Shown: in pieces, positions 49,032 through 62,739 of the stretch
How the letters are laid out: each line of letters opens with the position of its first letter
How positions within the stretch are numbered: the stretch's first letter is position 1
DNA from: Cruorifilaria tuberocauda
Lineage: Eukaryota > Nematoda > Chromadorea > Rhabditida > Onchocercidae
Reading direction: 5' to 3'
Assembly (NCBI GenBank): GCA_013365365.1
Contig: JABVXU010000263.1
Location: forward strand, 1 to 64,000
DNA length: 64,000 bases
Program-made: the position numbers and the translations under genes
The notes under the pieces: generated by a model
The model's input: only the letters and a program-made list of their open reading frames with translations
The model's database searches: none
Told to the model about the DNA's origin: nothing

Positions 49032-51766
49032 CGCTGCTATTTGAAAATTACTAATGATTATCGCTATAATTTCTAACTTTATATGTTTAATAATTAGGTA
49101 ATTAACCTTATAGTTGTAGTCCTGTTCATCATAAACTAATGTTCTCTAAAGCTCAAATTCAGCATACTGCCAGATCTCGTGGCTTTAACAGTACTTAACT
49201 AAAGTACTGTTGTCAATATTCACCCATTACGATATTTTGATTTTCCATTAATTTACAAATATGGAATATTGAGTGCAAAATAACTTATGTTTTTCGAAGG
49301 GTCGTGAAAATGGAGATGATTAGAATTGTAAGTAATAAAATAAGAAATTTGAATCCATGAAATGCGAAAAAGATTTATTCCAAAATGTGAAAAGGAAATT
49401 CACAGTCCAGTTTTTCGGTGATGAATTCCTTTAATCCTACAGTGGCTTAAATGAAATTTATTGATTCAAGGACGGAAAGATGTACGTTAGATAGGATTAC
49501 TTTTGATGACAAATGAAGTTTCAAGGCATTCTCTGTATCTGTTCATTATCTTTTCATAGATAAATTTCTTTTAGTTTTAATGCAACTTTTATCTGTCATG
49601 ATTAAATAAGATTGTAGATATCGTAACATCTTATGATTATAACTTTATCAGAAACATAACATTAGCATTTGTTTGGCAGAAGTTGTCTGATGTAAAATAA
49701 GCAGTGTTTGAACTTAGCTGAGACTAAATTTTGATATGCAGAGCAAAAGAACGAATAAATTTGTTTTTGGGCGATAATTGAATTTGAAAGAGAACTGTTT
49801 TTGTCTTTTCTGGCCACAAAGATGATTTCTGCAAATTGAAGTTCGGTCTTAATGTCATTTCATTGCATATGTTCAGGACTCGGCGTTTTTAGTAGACCGC
49901 GTATTTTTTATAAAAATTCTTTCACGAATTTCATACCTGATGCTGTCATTGCCTTTGATAATTTGATGCTTCATGATTCAATAAATGATAATATAATAAA
50001 CATGCTTATTATTATCAGATATTATTTAAATTCGAGCCTCTTTCAAGCTAAATTCATAAAATTTCGTCCGCTTCTCCATAAATTCTAAATTAAGTCAAAG
50101 TTCGGCTGTATAATTTCATCACACTGTTGGACAAAATTTACAGAAAATCGAATGTCGGATGGGAGTGAAGAAATCCAGAAAATGATATGTACATTAGAGG
50201 GATAAAATTTTCATGACCTTGCATGGCCTGCTCACCAGAAGTAGCATCCTGCAATATATTTTTTTAAATCGTTCCTTATCTTTCAGTTCTTCTGATTTGG
50301 TCAGATTTGCACATTTCTCCTGAAATCTTCGAACTGCTGCTGAATATCAGCTGCTGAAATTTATTAAATTATGTCATTAAAAACAAAGTTCCAAAAATAG
50401 CAAAATATTTAAAACAATAAGAATCTAAAAAGACATTATAATCACCCGTAAAAAATTTGCACAGTATTTGCACTTACTGTTATTAAAATTATCATTTGTT
50501 ATGAATGGCAACAATAATGATTGCGACAGCGATGATGACAGTAAGAACGATATATTACAGCCACTGAATTGCAATAATTCGAGAATTCAATAATCAATAT
50601 TAATGATATATATTGTGTTTAGTGTTTTTTGGAAATTTTGCGCATTACAGACAATTTTTTTTGTATGAATGTTATGGATATTATGAACTTTTGTCATTTA
50701 CAATATTCAATTCATTTATCAACAGATTGATAATTTCAAAGATCAGCAACTAACTTAGTGCAAGTTAATAAAATAAGGATATTTCAAAGATAAAGGAGTC
50801 GTTTTGAATATTGTAAATCAAAGATTATGCAAAGTACACTAAGTGAGCGCTTAACATTTGTACAGGTGAAAGAGTAAACAAATGGGGAAAATAGGACAAC
50901 TGGTTAATTTCGCTTCTTCTATGTTAAAGTCCCTGCGCGTATAAATCGTATCAATAAGGCATATTTTTTTAATTGAACTAATGAAATAAATTCTAAACTA
51001 AAAGCTTTTCATGCTTTTTCGTATAAATCGGCGTAATTCGGCATCGCATTTCAACTTCCATTTTTAGAATTAGGCATGTCACTCAGTAAGGAAGAATTAG
51101 AAATGATAAGTTAGGGGAAAAGTATGAATACAAGCTCATGACAGCCAACTCCGAACTCTCGAAATGTTATATATTATCGGTCCAAAAACATTGCAAAAAA
51201 ATAAGGCCAAAAAAGATTGGAAGTAACATGTGTGCATAAACTTCTGAAAAAATTTTTTCTTCTGAAGTCAATCGTCATTTGTTCTAGCTTGTTTGAAAAT
51301 CTCAAAGCTTAAAAACTCGGAAGTTTCATGCAATATGAAAAATGTCAAGAAGTACAAGCTGACGGTTTTATAAATTTTTCAGCACTGATTCTCAATTTAA
51401 TTAGCTGAATTTCAAGAAAATAGAGACATCTTAATTTGAAGAAGATTTTGAAACTTATTGAATTACGCCGATCGCAAATAAGACGTGAAGTTAAAAATGA
51501 ATGTACATACTTACAATCATATAATTATTTAATGCAACGATCAATAATGAATTAAAGTAAAGCAAATAACTTATTGAGCTTCTTCAACGATCACACTAGT
51601 TTCTTCTTACATTTTAAACAGTATTCAAATCGCAAGAAAAAAGTAAAAAAAACAAAATTACTTCTGTTGTTCGGCCAATTGTTTTGAACATCTCAATTGG
51701 TTTTCTTCTTGTCGTCATTTTCCTCCTTACTGTTTTTGACATCATTTTTCTTTTTTTCGTTACTGA

Positions 51767-51972
51767 TATTATTATTATTATTATTGTAGTAGTTGTTGTA
51801 ATTATTATTATTATTATTATTATTACCATTATTATCATTGTTGTTATTATTGTTATTAATATTATTATCGTTATTATTATCGTCATTATTTCCACGATTA
51901 TTGTTATTATTATTGTTGTCATTATTGTTATTATTATTGTTATTAATATTATTATTATCATTATTATTATTG
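51767..51972 (+). repeat. ATT/GTT trinucleotide microsatellite
   Basis: About 200 bases of ATT repeats interrupted by GTT, ATC and GTC units. It produces long but spurious open frames on both strands (poly-Ile/Val and poly-Leu on plus, poly-Asn on minus), none of which is a gene. Confidence 0.95.
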
Positions 51973-52266
51973 CTTTCATCATCCTCCGATATCTCTTCGC
52001 CGCCAACCAATGGTACTTCCTGGAAAAGGAGATAAGAAAATTCACTTCAGCTTAATAGTTTTTATAATATTTTTTTCAGACAAAACGACTGAACAAGAAT
52101 GTTTGGAATTATATCACATTTTCTGTTCCACATTTGTGGAAATTATTGGTTCAACATTTAAATAATTTATAATTTAGAAATTTAACCAATCTTTCATGTT
52201 CCCACGACCAGATAAAATTCTTAATTTAGAATAATTTCGCTTAAAATAAAACTTCATATATGTAAA

Positions 52267-55200
52267 CTAAGAAGTAAAGCAGACGTTATTATGATATTCA
52301 GCCATTATGACGCCTTCAGGACCTTCGGGATTTTCACGGATGCACTTATCGATATAGACCATTACGTTGTGCAATCTCCTCTCCATCGCAGGATAATGCT
52401 TGTATGCCAATACTGGCGCCAAAGGATCCTTCGACATTGACCTTAAACAAATGTGAAATCTAAGGTTAAACTTTGTAACGTGAAATTCGAGAAAAATATG
52501 GGCGAAAAAATAGCTCACTGATGAAGTGCCTTCGTTAGCGAGATAGGCTCACGATAGTACTTTTGTAATGTGAAGAAAGTTGAAGATCTTAAGACACAAC
52601 ATTGCCTTAAGGGTAACAATATATCATCGTCATCAAAATCTGTCCTGCCAAACCTGCAATATGGACAAAAGTTTTTCAAGTTTTCCAGAAAATTCGACGT
52701 TATATGATGATACCGGTGTGAAAAGTACGAATTAATTATTGAAATGTATTATTGAGTAAATACTTACGCCCTTCCGTTATCCAAATGAATTGCGTAAGAT
52801 GGAGTGTCGGTGAAAATAGAAAATGCCTCATAATGGTGTCGATCTTGATTCCCTATAATTAACGAATCGTACACTTATCTTTTATCGTTTTCTTTAAAAA
52901 TCTTATTGGCTTTTTGGATGATTCAAGTTTGTGAACTCTGTTAAACTAACCAATCAGATAATCCATCACGTGAAAGTCAACAAGATCAAGTAACGTACGA
53001 CCATGAGCATAACGTTTTGTTGTTTTTACGCTTTCTTGGCAATAGTTCATATTTCGTTGCCATTCAGCTATTTGGTTCTTTTTCGAATATGTTCTACATG
53101 AAATAAAGAAAGCAATATTTTCATATGATAAATCAATTAAGTTAAAAATACAATTCAATAGTCCCTTTTCAGTAAATTTTGGAGTGTTCAAAAATATATT
53201 CTGAAGAATTTTATAAGCAATAATATCTCTGACCTCCTATAAGGTGATCTGTTGTGCTTCCTGGGGACACTATTTTCATCAGGAAGGAACACTTGCACTG
53301 ACCCTTCTCTAGTATCTGGAGTTCCGCAAATAGCATGCGATGTGTCACAATAATAATCGCATTTGCTAACAAAGCACAAATTTTTTGCTGAAATTGATGT
53401 AATCAATTGTAATGGTTAGTAAAAACTTTTGAAATATAATTTTTCATCCAACTGTCATTATCTCTTAATCATTAAAACTGAATGAGATACTTACGCCAAA
53501 ACATATCAAGAACTTAACGATATAATTTTCTGTCGGATCAGTATCAAAATACCAATCTCTTCAGAAAACTGATAATTGGAGAACGATATTGAGGAATTGG
53601 CATAATTTTTAACCTGCAGAAAGTGAGGTCAACCAAGTTCATTACCCGCAATTTGCAATGTTAGCAAGGAAAAGAAACTGATTGATTAAAAGACATACCT
53701 GGTGAGATGAAAAATGTTTTAGCCAAACGTTTTTCCGCCTTGTCACGTAAATCGGACGTTAAATTGACAATACGACCGACGGTTGGTACGGCGCGTCGAA
53801 AGCCAAGTATTCTAAATACGAACTCATGAAAAACTTATCCTATACAGGGTAGATATATTAATTAAATGTAAAACCGTAGAAAAAACAGGAGCGAGAGGTA
53901 ATAAGTGAAGGAGGAGAATAAAAAGACTTTTCTTCTCAGCAATATAACATACTTGTCCATATGAAACGTCGCAATTTCAGCGTTATGACGCTCAAAATCG
54001 CTGAAGTAAAAATGATTCGGGTCGGATTCATAATCACGGCCGAATCTGAAATTATAAATATTTTTTCATTTCTTCCACAACCAGCCTTTGCCGTTGAAAA
54101 TTTTCCTCAGCTTGCAATAATTCCTTTCATTCTGTCTTCTCCAAATTTATCTCGAAATTAATCACATTCCATCTGCATGGTGCAATAATAACTATTCGTG
54201 CTGGTAAGTTGAAACTTAATTTGTGATTTGAAAAGTCATATATATATAAAGCATTATGTCTTGCATATATATATATATATGAGAATAATATTTTATCATC
54301 GCAGGTATAATAAATTTCTAAATTTTCCTTTTCTTAAATAAACCTATTACTTAAAAGAAAAAGAGGGAAACATACCGCATAGGTTTGAAAACTGCTTGTT
54401 GATCATTTTCAAATGTAAAAATAAGTTTAACCTGCGTACCACCATCCATAATGGACACAGATTTTAACGGCAATTTGGTAAGGTCGTTTAACAAATTTTC
54501 TACAACCTGCAGATATGAACGGAAAAAAAAATGAAAATTGTTTTCAAAATTAATCTGTAATATTTATCAAAGTAAGAGCAAATAGCTACTTTTCAGCTGT
54601 TTCCTTTCTCGGGATAAATATTCTTCGTGTGGAAGATCTTGCACTCCTACTCTTCACCGCCATATAGTCATATTCTTTCTTTCGGCTATCACTGGATAAT
54701 GCGTAACGTCCACGTGTTATCAAAGGAATGGATAAAAGTAGCGTCATCAATCATTGAAGGAGAGAATTACCATAATATGTCGAAACTCTTTGGACGCGAA
54801 ATAATTGTGGGTATTCATAAATAAATGATGAAAATTTTTAAAATTTTGTAAGTTTTCCTATGATAATAATGTGATCAAAGCTTAATGCATACTTCTTCGT
54901 CTCTGTATACATCACAGCTGCCAATATCTGCATAAAATTTCTCCCATGAATCTCTTTCCGGTACAACCTTTCTATAAGTTAAATGTCATTAATGCTACAT
55001 ACTTTACCGAGGTTAACCGACTAATCATTTTTGAGATAGGATAAAAAGAAGGAGCAGTTACATGATTTCAACGAAAGCGATTAGTTTCTTTGGGTTTTTC
55101 TTTTGTTACAAATATCGCTTTTATCATTTACCCAATTTTGTCTTTCCAAAACTGTCGCAAAGTTTCGTTGTTTGGACATTCCTTTGGAACCATTTCCGAA

Positions 55201-56018
55201 ATGTTTAAATCAAATAAATATTGATCCAGCTGTTTCGCCAATGTCCAGTTGATATGCGGCACTGAATTTTTTTTTGAAATGATAATGAGATATGAATTTA
55301 TTTATTCTACGCAGTGATTCCTTTTTCTATTGCTGATTCGCTAATTTTTCGAAGTCTTTTGATCATTTCTTACAAAAGCTTACAAGCTTTGATTGAGCAA
55401 AATTCTAAAAAAAATTGGAAAATTTATGTACCAAAAAAACGAGAAAGATCGCTATCTTTATTCATAAACTTATAAATGTTTTGGTCTTGTACATAAGCGG
55501 CGTGAGGAATTGGTCGTGGGAAATTTAATCTTTGATATCTTTTCAACCGCTCTGAAACAATTATTTTTTTATTCGACATGTTTGACAGTTATTAAATTCA
55601 TAAATTTTAGCAAATACCTAGCGAAATCTATGTTTTATCTCTAATGACAGTAATGCCAGGTAAGGTGATTTGGTAGTTGATCTTTAAAATTTAGATAAGT
55701 GCACTAAATCAGTTTGATACCAGGGCCATACGAAAAGAGTTGCAAAAGGCCCGAGTAATCTTCATAATGGTATTTAAAAATTAATCTCCATTAGTGCTGC
55801 CTGAAGAATGAAAACCTTTTCGTTAAGTCACTTTGTTATGAACTAAGAAGTACCATCAAGAGATTTTTAGGTATCAGAATGCGCTTGCAACACTTTCTAT
55901 TGTACTGAAATGGTCTCTTACCGGAATTTTCGTCTTTCCGTATCACCGACAGCAAAATGATTGTGGTAAGAAATGTGGCGCAAACAATGACTGCCAATTT
56001 TCGAATATATATGCGCAT
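52267..56018 (-). CDS. famk-1: FAM20-family secretory-pathway kinase (FAMK-1/FAM20C-like)
   Basis: Twelve minus-strand exons: 56018-55922, 55551-55432, 55261-55132, 54971-54893, 54506-54376, 54045-53953, 53811-53699, 53387-53234, 53093-52951, 52852-52768, 52653-52519, 52441-52267. They sum to 1455 nt = 484 aa plus stop, all GT-AG and in phase. FAM20 kinases act in the Golgi lumen; FAM20C phosphorylates secreted proteins at S-x-E. Residues ~6-26 form a signal anchor. Kinase landmarks: [17 protein letters not shown] with the ATP-binding Lys183, [20 protein letters not shown] with Glu209, [23 protein letters not shown] ... [15 protein letters not shown], catalytic Asp357 in DRHHYEAF, and metal-binding Asp378 in LDNGR. 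The C-terminus matches FAM20 ([22 protein letters not shown]). FKPM and GGTQ-KL fit the FAM20C branch better than the xylose kinase FAM20B. The usual LDNGRGFG reads LDNGRAFG here. Confidence 0.95.
54238..54281. repeat. TA dinucleotide repeats in a FAM20 intron
   Basis: Two short (TA)n runs in the intron between the exons at 54045 and 54376. Confidence 0.85.
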
Positions 56019-56890
56019 AGTGTTGTCGTTTCAGTCGGAATCGTCGCAGATGTTGATGATACTATGACTCTTGAAGCTGCTGTTATCGCTGATTGTACCG
56101 TCGACTGTATCTCACAATTCTTACTCATTGCAAAGCGTCATCCATGCGCCAATCACGAAGATTGTGAACAATTTGATCTATTAGATTCTCGATTAATATT
56201 AGTAATATACTGCAAATAACTTGATACAGTTCATTTATGCAGAATACTAATGTCACGTCTTATATTAATTCATGGTTTGGCATATCCTTTAATCTAATTA
56301 AATGAGTTGAAGAGATGTAGATCCAATTTGAATTTATCACTTTATAAATTATTCTGGAAATGTCTTCCCTATCCAATTTTGACCGTGAAGATGACTGAAT
56401 GGCGCCAAAATGGCACAGAGTTCGGAAAAACAAAACAAAAAAAAGAATCATATCAGGAATGGAAATTGAAATGTAAACCTTACAAAATATCAGTAAGAAG
56501 AAAATGTAATTCGAAAAGCGACTACAAAATTAAAAATCATCTTAGATTTTTGTACCGTCTTTTCTTTTGTTAACCTTTCAAGGTTAATATCTTGTTCAAA
56601 CCAATTTTACCGCTGAAATTGCGTAAACTTTTCAAATAGATATTGTACAAATGAATCAGTGGCGCATTTTAGGATTGCTGATCATATTTGATAGATGTGC
56701 ATATTTTGAGCACTAATTAACTATACTTAATTAATTGATTAAATTATTCAAATTGATGGAGTGAGTGGTAAAGTGAACGGAAAATGCAACAATTTATTAA
56801 ATTTTTCAGAAAAGAAAACGATAGATTTGATGACGAATGAATGAGGAGAAGCAAGAATGAAAACGGTAATAAATGAGTGGAAATAATTGA
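56019..56890. other. FAM20 upstream region
   Basis: This is the 5' flank of the minus-strand FAM20 gene. A minus-strand ATG at 56128 opens a 61-codon frame that runs past the FAM20 start codon in another frame and stops at 55943. No other gene was recognised. Confidence 0.4.
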
Positions 56891-56939
56891 GACGGTTGAC
56901 AGGAACGGCTAATAATATCTATATATACATATGTATGTG

Positions 56940-57080
56940 TTCCTATGCCAGCCAGGTACACTCCACAGCTCCGCCATCTCCATCACAGATTTCCAATGTA
57001 AATAACAGAACACAGGGCCACCCACAGTTCTCCACCAACGATGCTGCGTATGGGACACATTGTTGTTGTTGTTGTTTACA
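56940..57080. other. GC-richer island with a TGT repeat
   Basis: A patch of clearly higher GC content ending in (TGT)n at about 57060-57077. Both strands are open (plus: APPSPSQISNVNNRTQG; minus: MEMAELWSVPGWHRN). Neither matches a family I recognise and splice signals do not settle the strand. It may be an exon or a regulatory element. Confidence 0.25.
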
Positions 57081-58185
57081 GTCTCAAATATCCGATTTCT
57101 TCTTATAAGACACAACGAGCATCCTACGCTCTAAGCATTTTCCTATTCTGATTCCCGCTTTCAGGAGACCGATTTCTACACATGAGTGAAATGGGTTCTC
57201 AACAATTCAATTCGTTGAAGAGACAGACGGCAAAGCGTCGCTTACTCTTCTACTGGGTAATTGCCACGATAAAGATGAATGAGAATATTTAGCAATTTGT
57301 TGCATGCAGGAATGTGAAAACACAATAGTTTAGCTACAGGCGAATCAAGTGGCTTCACGGTAAGGTTCACGAAACGAGCTTTCGGGATTGAAATCTCTTG
57401 ATAATTATGACATTGGTCGAAAAAAAATTGTTCCGAATTCAATCAAATATTTTTCAACAATAATTTAGCAGGTTGTATTCTCAGGAAAGTGCACTTAAAC
57501 CTCATTGTCTTTCAAGAAAAGAGGTGAATTTCAGCCAGTTAAATTACGACTGAAAAATTTTTCTGCTTGTGAGAATTTAATAGAATTTTATAAATAAACA
57601 TAAAATGTTTGTTCACATAAAAATCGTTCACTCTTGTGGCTTTTTATATAACTGTTCACTTGAATCAAAATGTTCGAATACTGTTCGAACTCCTAACTAT
57701 TTCCAGTGACAATTGCTCCGTATGATATGCGTTCTCACAGTTGCTGGTGATAAATTGTAATTAGAAATTATGGTGAGTTAGAAGGAAGCCAAAAGAGCTG
57801 TCATTTATTATTTCTAGAAGAAACAGAAAGTTTGATTCAAATTTGAAATAAGCGAAATTTTGAAGGATTTTAAAATAATAGCTGTCCCTTTAAATTCAAA
57901 CTAAAGTACAAAAATTTCTCTTTAATAAACCAGTTTTTTGGTGTGCTTCTCTCCCCTATTCTAATTAATGTAAGATAAAAAATTATTCTTAAAATTATAC
58001 CTGTGATGATAACGAATCAAAATAGTTCAGATTTTATGCAAAAGACAATTGCTTGGAAGTTCAGTTGTTATCGAGATTGAATACTGGATGATTTCGGTAT
58101 TTGTATCTATACTGGCAAATGTTCCTTTTATGTAAACTTTTTTAAAGAAGCAGCTTTGCATTTGAAGCCAGTTCTCAACATGCTA

Positions 58186-58800
58186 TTAATATCGGATAAC
58201 ATTAATATTAGTATTTGAAATAAGTAGAAACTCAATGTGTGCAATTGTAGCTATACCATTTTGACAAGAAGCGATATTGACAGTCGTTTGAATCATATCA
58301 GTTGGTATAAGCTTAATATCAAAGACGGCATTGGCAAGTTTTTCCTTATACCAATGGGTACGAGAAGAGCCAGTTGTTATCCAGATGAGCAATATAATGC
58401 TGGAGAGAAAAGAGACAGGCGAATGATGGACAAATGATTTTCAAAAATAAAAACAAGAAAAAGTAAGCGAAAGTGAGGGATGAAATGAACAATTGCAAAA
58501 CGAAATAAAACGAAAAATGAGAAGAAAGAGTTAAATGAAAAAAGAAACAAATTAAAAAGAAAATTTTAAAAAAAATGAAAAGTGAAGAGGGAAAAAGACA
58601 AAATACTTGGGACGATCGGTGAAAGTAGAAACAAAAAATTTAACGGAACAGTTGTAAATAGGATAACAACCAATATTGGGTATTTCGGTAACAACAACAG
58701 ATGTATAGTATCCAATAAAAATAACTAATGGATTCGGTGTCGTTGCACTGCCATTAGTATCGGTCACTATTAATGGTTCTGATACGTAACTTCGTTTCTC
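58186..58800 (-). other. Two adjacent open stretches, possible minus-strand exons
   Basis: Minus-strand frames at 58767-58552 (NGSATTPNPLVIFIGYYTSV) and ~58440-58186 (RTHWYKEKLANAVFDIKL) have more balanced composition than nearby frames. The second is bounded by a good acceptor (TCTCTCCAG) and a GTATAG donor. The opposite strand is also partly open (58237-58437). A purine-rich tract (plus strand, 58437-58612) lies between them. No family was recognised. Confidence 0.2.
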
Positions 58801-61800
58801 CGATTGTTACAACTAAGAAGAATTGACCGTGAAAATAATTGAACAAGAATTGTCACATTCCCAATATCGGTCAAAATAAACAGAATAGAAACAAATTATA
58901 AGTGTCACTTTAAACGTAAAACTTGAATATTGACGTTTCAAAACACCGTCTAAGATATTCGGTTAGCTATACAAGCAGTGCGATCAAGCGTAATATGATT
59001 ATAACAACAAAAGTAACAATATTAGAACATAGTAGCAGGTATGTATCATTTAGCGGTACAATTACACCTCTCTGAGATTATGGAAAAAAAGAAGATTGTT
59101 CTGTTCGATTATAATAAACGAACTACGTGTGAGGAAATGTTCAAACCAATAATAATACGGAATAATTAACTTCTTGATTCTTTCATGGATGAAACATAGA
59201 AACAGAAAGAACAGCGGGCGTTTCAAATTTAATGACATATTTGAAAAGTAATATGGAAAAGAGCAGAAATGTACACTGAAAATCTACGAAGTTATTTATA
59301 ATAAGCATTAAATAGTGTTCTGAATCTAAAATCAGAAATCCAATTCTACGGAATATTCAGAAATTTGAAGTAAATAGAAATCTAAAGTTAATATCGAATT
59401 AGAATTTGAGATATTTCATGCTAAAGAATAATTTTTACACATTTTACTATATCTTACTTTAAAAATAAAGTGTTTAAATAGGAAATGGTGAGGTGACTTA
59501 AAAAAAGAATTCCTTAAAATAACTTCGCTCCACGCAGTGCAGAGAAGAAGACGAATTGTTGTTGAACATTGAAGTTGTTTTCAATTATGTTCACTGGGGG
59601 TAATGTTTAGCTGACGAAATCAAAAAATTTCATCAGATCGTTTCTTTCTGCCCTCTTCATGAGAAGGGCAATGCTTCTTTCTTCTGCTCCATTACAACAG
59701 AGAAGGAATTGTAGCCGTTCAAGAAAGTAGCAATGTGATTTCGAAAATGATAGCGGGAAGACAGACTAAAGACTGTTGTGCAACATGAAAATAAAAGTTA
59801 CCTTGTACTGATAATCAAATAGTTGCTACCCCTACATCATGTCACTCATTTTTCTTGTTTTTGGGTGCTTCAGAAATGTTACAAGTTAGCATCGTCGAAT
59901 ATATTAATTGAATATTCAGAATAGAAGTCTTTTAAAGTAAAGAATACGAATGCTGAATGATTGTGATGAAAAAGAAGTTTATAAGCAAAAATAATGTGCT
60001 AAAAAAGCAAATTGTTGATGGATTTTTTGCATGTTATCAAGTTTTTGCCATCTTCATCAACCGGTCTTTTAAGTTGTTTTCACTTTACTGACTTTCAAAC
60101 TGGGCATTGACTGCTGCAATTTGAACGAAAATAAACAATTGCCATCTATGGCAAAATATTTCTTAGTACAAGGTGGGATCATAACTCGTCAAAAGTACAT
60201 TTAAAAAAATTAGATTGAAGAAATTAGAGAATTTCTGTATAAAATTATTTTGTAAAATTATGAGGCTAATAATGCTTTGAAAAATGCAAGATTTCATCAA
60301 TTTGAAAGATTCAGGATATGCCTTGAAGAAAAAAAAAGAATGCTTAATATTATGATTTAGAAAGAAAAGTAAAGTGATTGAATTTTTATGTAAATCATAA
60401 AAAAAAATAAAATTTTCGTGACCAGAAAGAGGCTGCTTGAAAATTCCCTTAAAACTAATAGTTTTAAAGGAAAATAAATTAACTGTTTGCGAATTTTAAA
60501 AAATACAAATTTGTTGTTTCGAAACTTGATAATATGGATAGATAAGAAGCATATTGATGAAATCGAGAAAAGGAAAGCAGAAGGAAGGAAGGAAGAAAAA
60601 ATGCAGAAACCGAAAATTGATGATTGAACTAATTCTTATTAGTCGTGACAATAATCAAAATCTTATTCATCAACTTAAATACTTTGTTGTCAAACATGTT
60701 GATTAAAAAGGACGATTAGCTAAACGATTGTAAAATAGTTTTGTTCTTTTGTTCATACTGTAAAATGAATGGATTTATTTCGCTTCAGAATTAAATGCTT
60801 TTTTTTTGGAACTTACAAAGAGATGGAAATAGTTAAAATTTTTTTATCGCTATGGAGTAGAAAACGATTTCGAAGCTACTTAGAGGGATAACAGAAAGAT
60901 GGAATTGATCGAATGAAGAATGATAATACATTGAAGATTGCTGTGTAACAAAACGGCACACCGAAAAGAATGACAAAAATTTAATGAAAATGCATCTAAA
61001 TGGAATTAAAGAATGCACGTAGATTGCGCATTTTGATGGTCAGCTTTTGAAAAATAAGATTTTTAAGGAATGAATTTATAAGACGTTGAAATTAGCAAGC
61101 ATTGCAGAAATTATCGAAACTGATTGATTAGAAAAATACCGTGCATCATTTTCATAAGTTTTAGTTTAGGGATTTTAGCTACTCAATCAAAATTTCGCAT
61201 CTTTAAGCACAGTAGTTTAGAAAAAAAAACATGAGATGGCGATTATGTAGAACAGTCATTTTTATCCAAAATTAGTTTTTCCATGATTCTTCAATAATCT
61301 CGCGGAACATGCATGAATGGGGTTGAAGGAGATCAGGTAAGAGATTGAAGGAAGGGAAGGAAGAAACATACAACACCTTTTTCCGTCATCTTCAATAGCC
61401 TTCTCACGTCCCAAAGATAAGTGAATTTGAAAGTTGAATTTAAAAGATATGTAAACCTATCTCAACAGAACATTTTAAGCAAACGAATAATAATGACTGA
61501 TAGTTAATACATAAGAAAAATTAATGGAACGATAATTCATTATTTCACAGCGTAGTTTAGATTCCGCTTGAAAAATTTTTAAATTCAGGCATTAACATGT
61601 TAAAGTAAAAGAAAATATTGGCACAATTTCCGTGAAAAGTTTAAAATGAATTAAAAAGTTTTAGAAAGGTGAAGAGTTTCATTCTTTTTATAGACGTTTA
61701 TGTCCGACTAACATTTACGTTTTCTCCCATATAGACGGACAGAAGTATGTATTTGTAAAATATTCATAGCGAACGAAACAGATGTTTTTGGCGAAAATTT

Positions 61801-62739
61801 AGAAATGAGTTTTAATTTGCTTTTGGATATCATGAACCTGTTTAATTAGACGGCGTCTGTTAGTGGTATGTAATGAGATGCTGCAATATACCGCTATTAG
61901 GCTGGTATTTGAATGTCAATCCAGAAAGGAATTGTTTTTTAATAGTTCTTAAGTTTTTGTTTCATAAAAACGATATTATAGCATAGTAAAATATTGCAAA
62001 ATTAAAATTAAGCAAAATTACGTCACTGATTTCTGATAGCCATCTTCAAAGTGAAACAACACGTAAGATGGCCTTTGACGAAGTCTAATAACATCATTTG
62101 GATTCATGAGATGATTTGGTGTCATTTGAAAAATGTATTCAATTTATGTGTGTATCGCTGTAAATAGATTACAAATTGAGAGCTGTATACTGACCGCTGA
62201 CCACGACGACCCAGTTTAATAATATAAGAACACCCACCTCCTGCAGCTTTGTTTCCTCTTTTTTTAACTTGAAACTATGAGATTAATTTAAAAATAAATT
62301 CAAGGACAGAACTAAAAAAACTTAACAGATGGAACTGTTGAATTGTGAAAATGAAGAATGGACAATGTGACAAACTGCCTGTCATAAGAATGTATTATAA
62401 TAACCAATCTTTCAATAATCCAGTTTCCAATTACCTTTTTGGCGCAATGAACTTAATTCTTAAATTTTGAAAGAAATTCGTAAAGAGGATTAAATGGATG
62501 TGCAAGTACATATAAACATAGAATGCGCTTAATGAACGAAACCAGGATAAAATGGAAATAACCGCAAATGAGTAACCGTTAGTTTGATTGAAAAGGAAGG
62601 AAAAGGAAGCACTAAATACATTGATATGAATTGAATATAATCAGCTGAAATGCATGCTGCATGACGACCGCTCATTTTGCACTTATCCAATCATTTTGTG
62701 CACTATCTCTCTTGATGATAGATAAATAACTGAAATTAC

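Larger units (their letters stand above)
48181..52266. other. Intergenic region between convergent genes
   Basis: About 4.1 kb between the innexin 3' end (plus) and the FAM20 3' end (minus). Apart from the two microsatellites and 3' UTR signals, no coding sequence was recognised. Confidence 0.65.

Noticed and set aside
51684..52055. Long open frames rich in Ile/Val (plus) and Asn (minus)
   Set aside because: They are translations of the ATT/GTT microsatellite; every frame is open there, and composition alone explains them.
53500..53580. Possible extra FAM20 exon between 53387 and 53699
   Set aside because: The joined flanking exons already give the continuous conserved motif TFFISPAKNLCF, so this stretch is intron.
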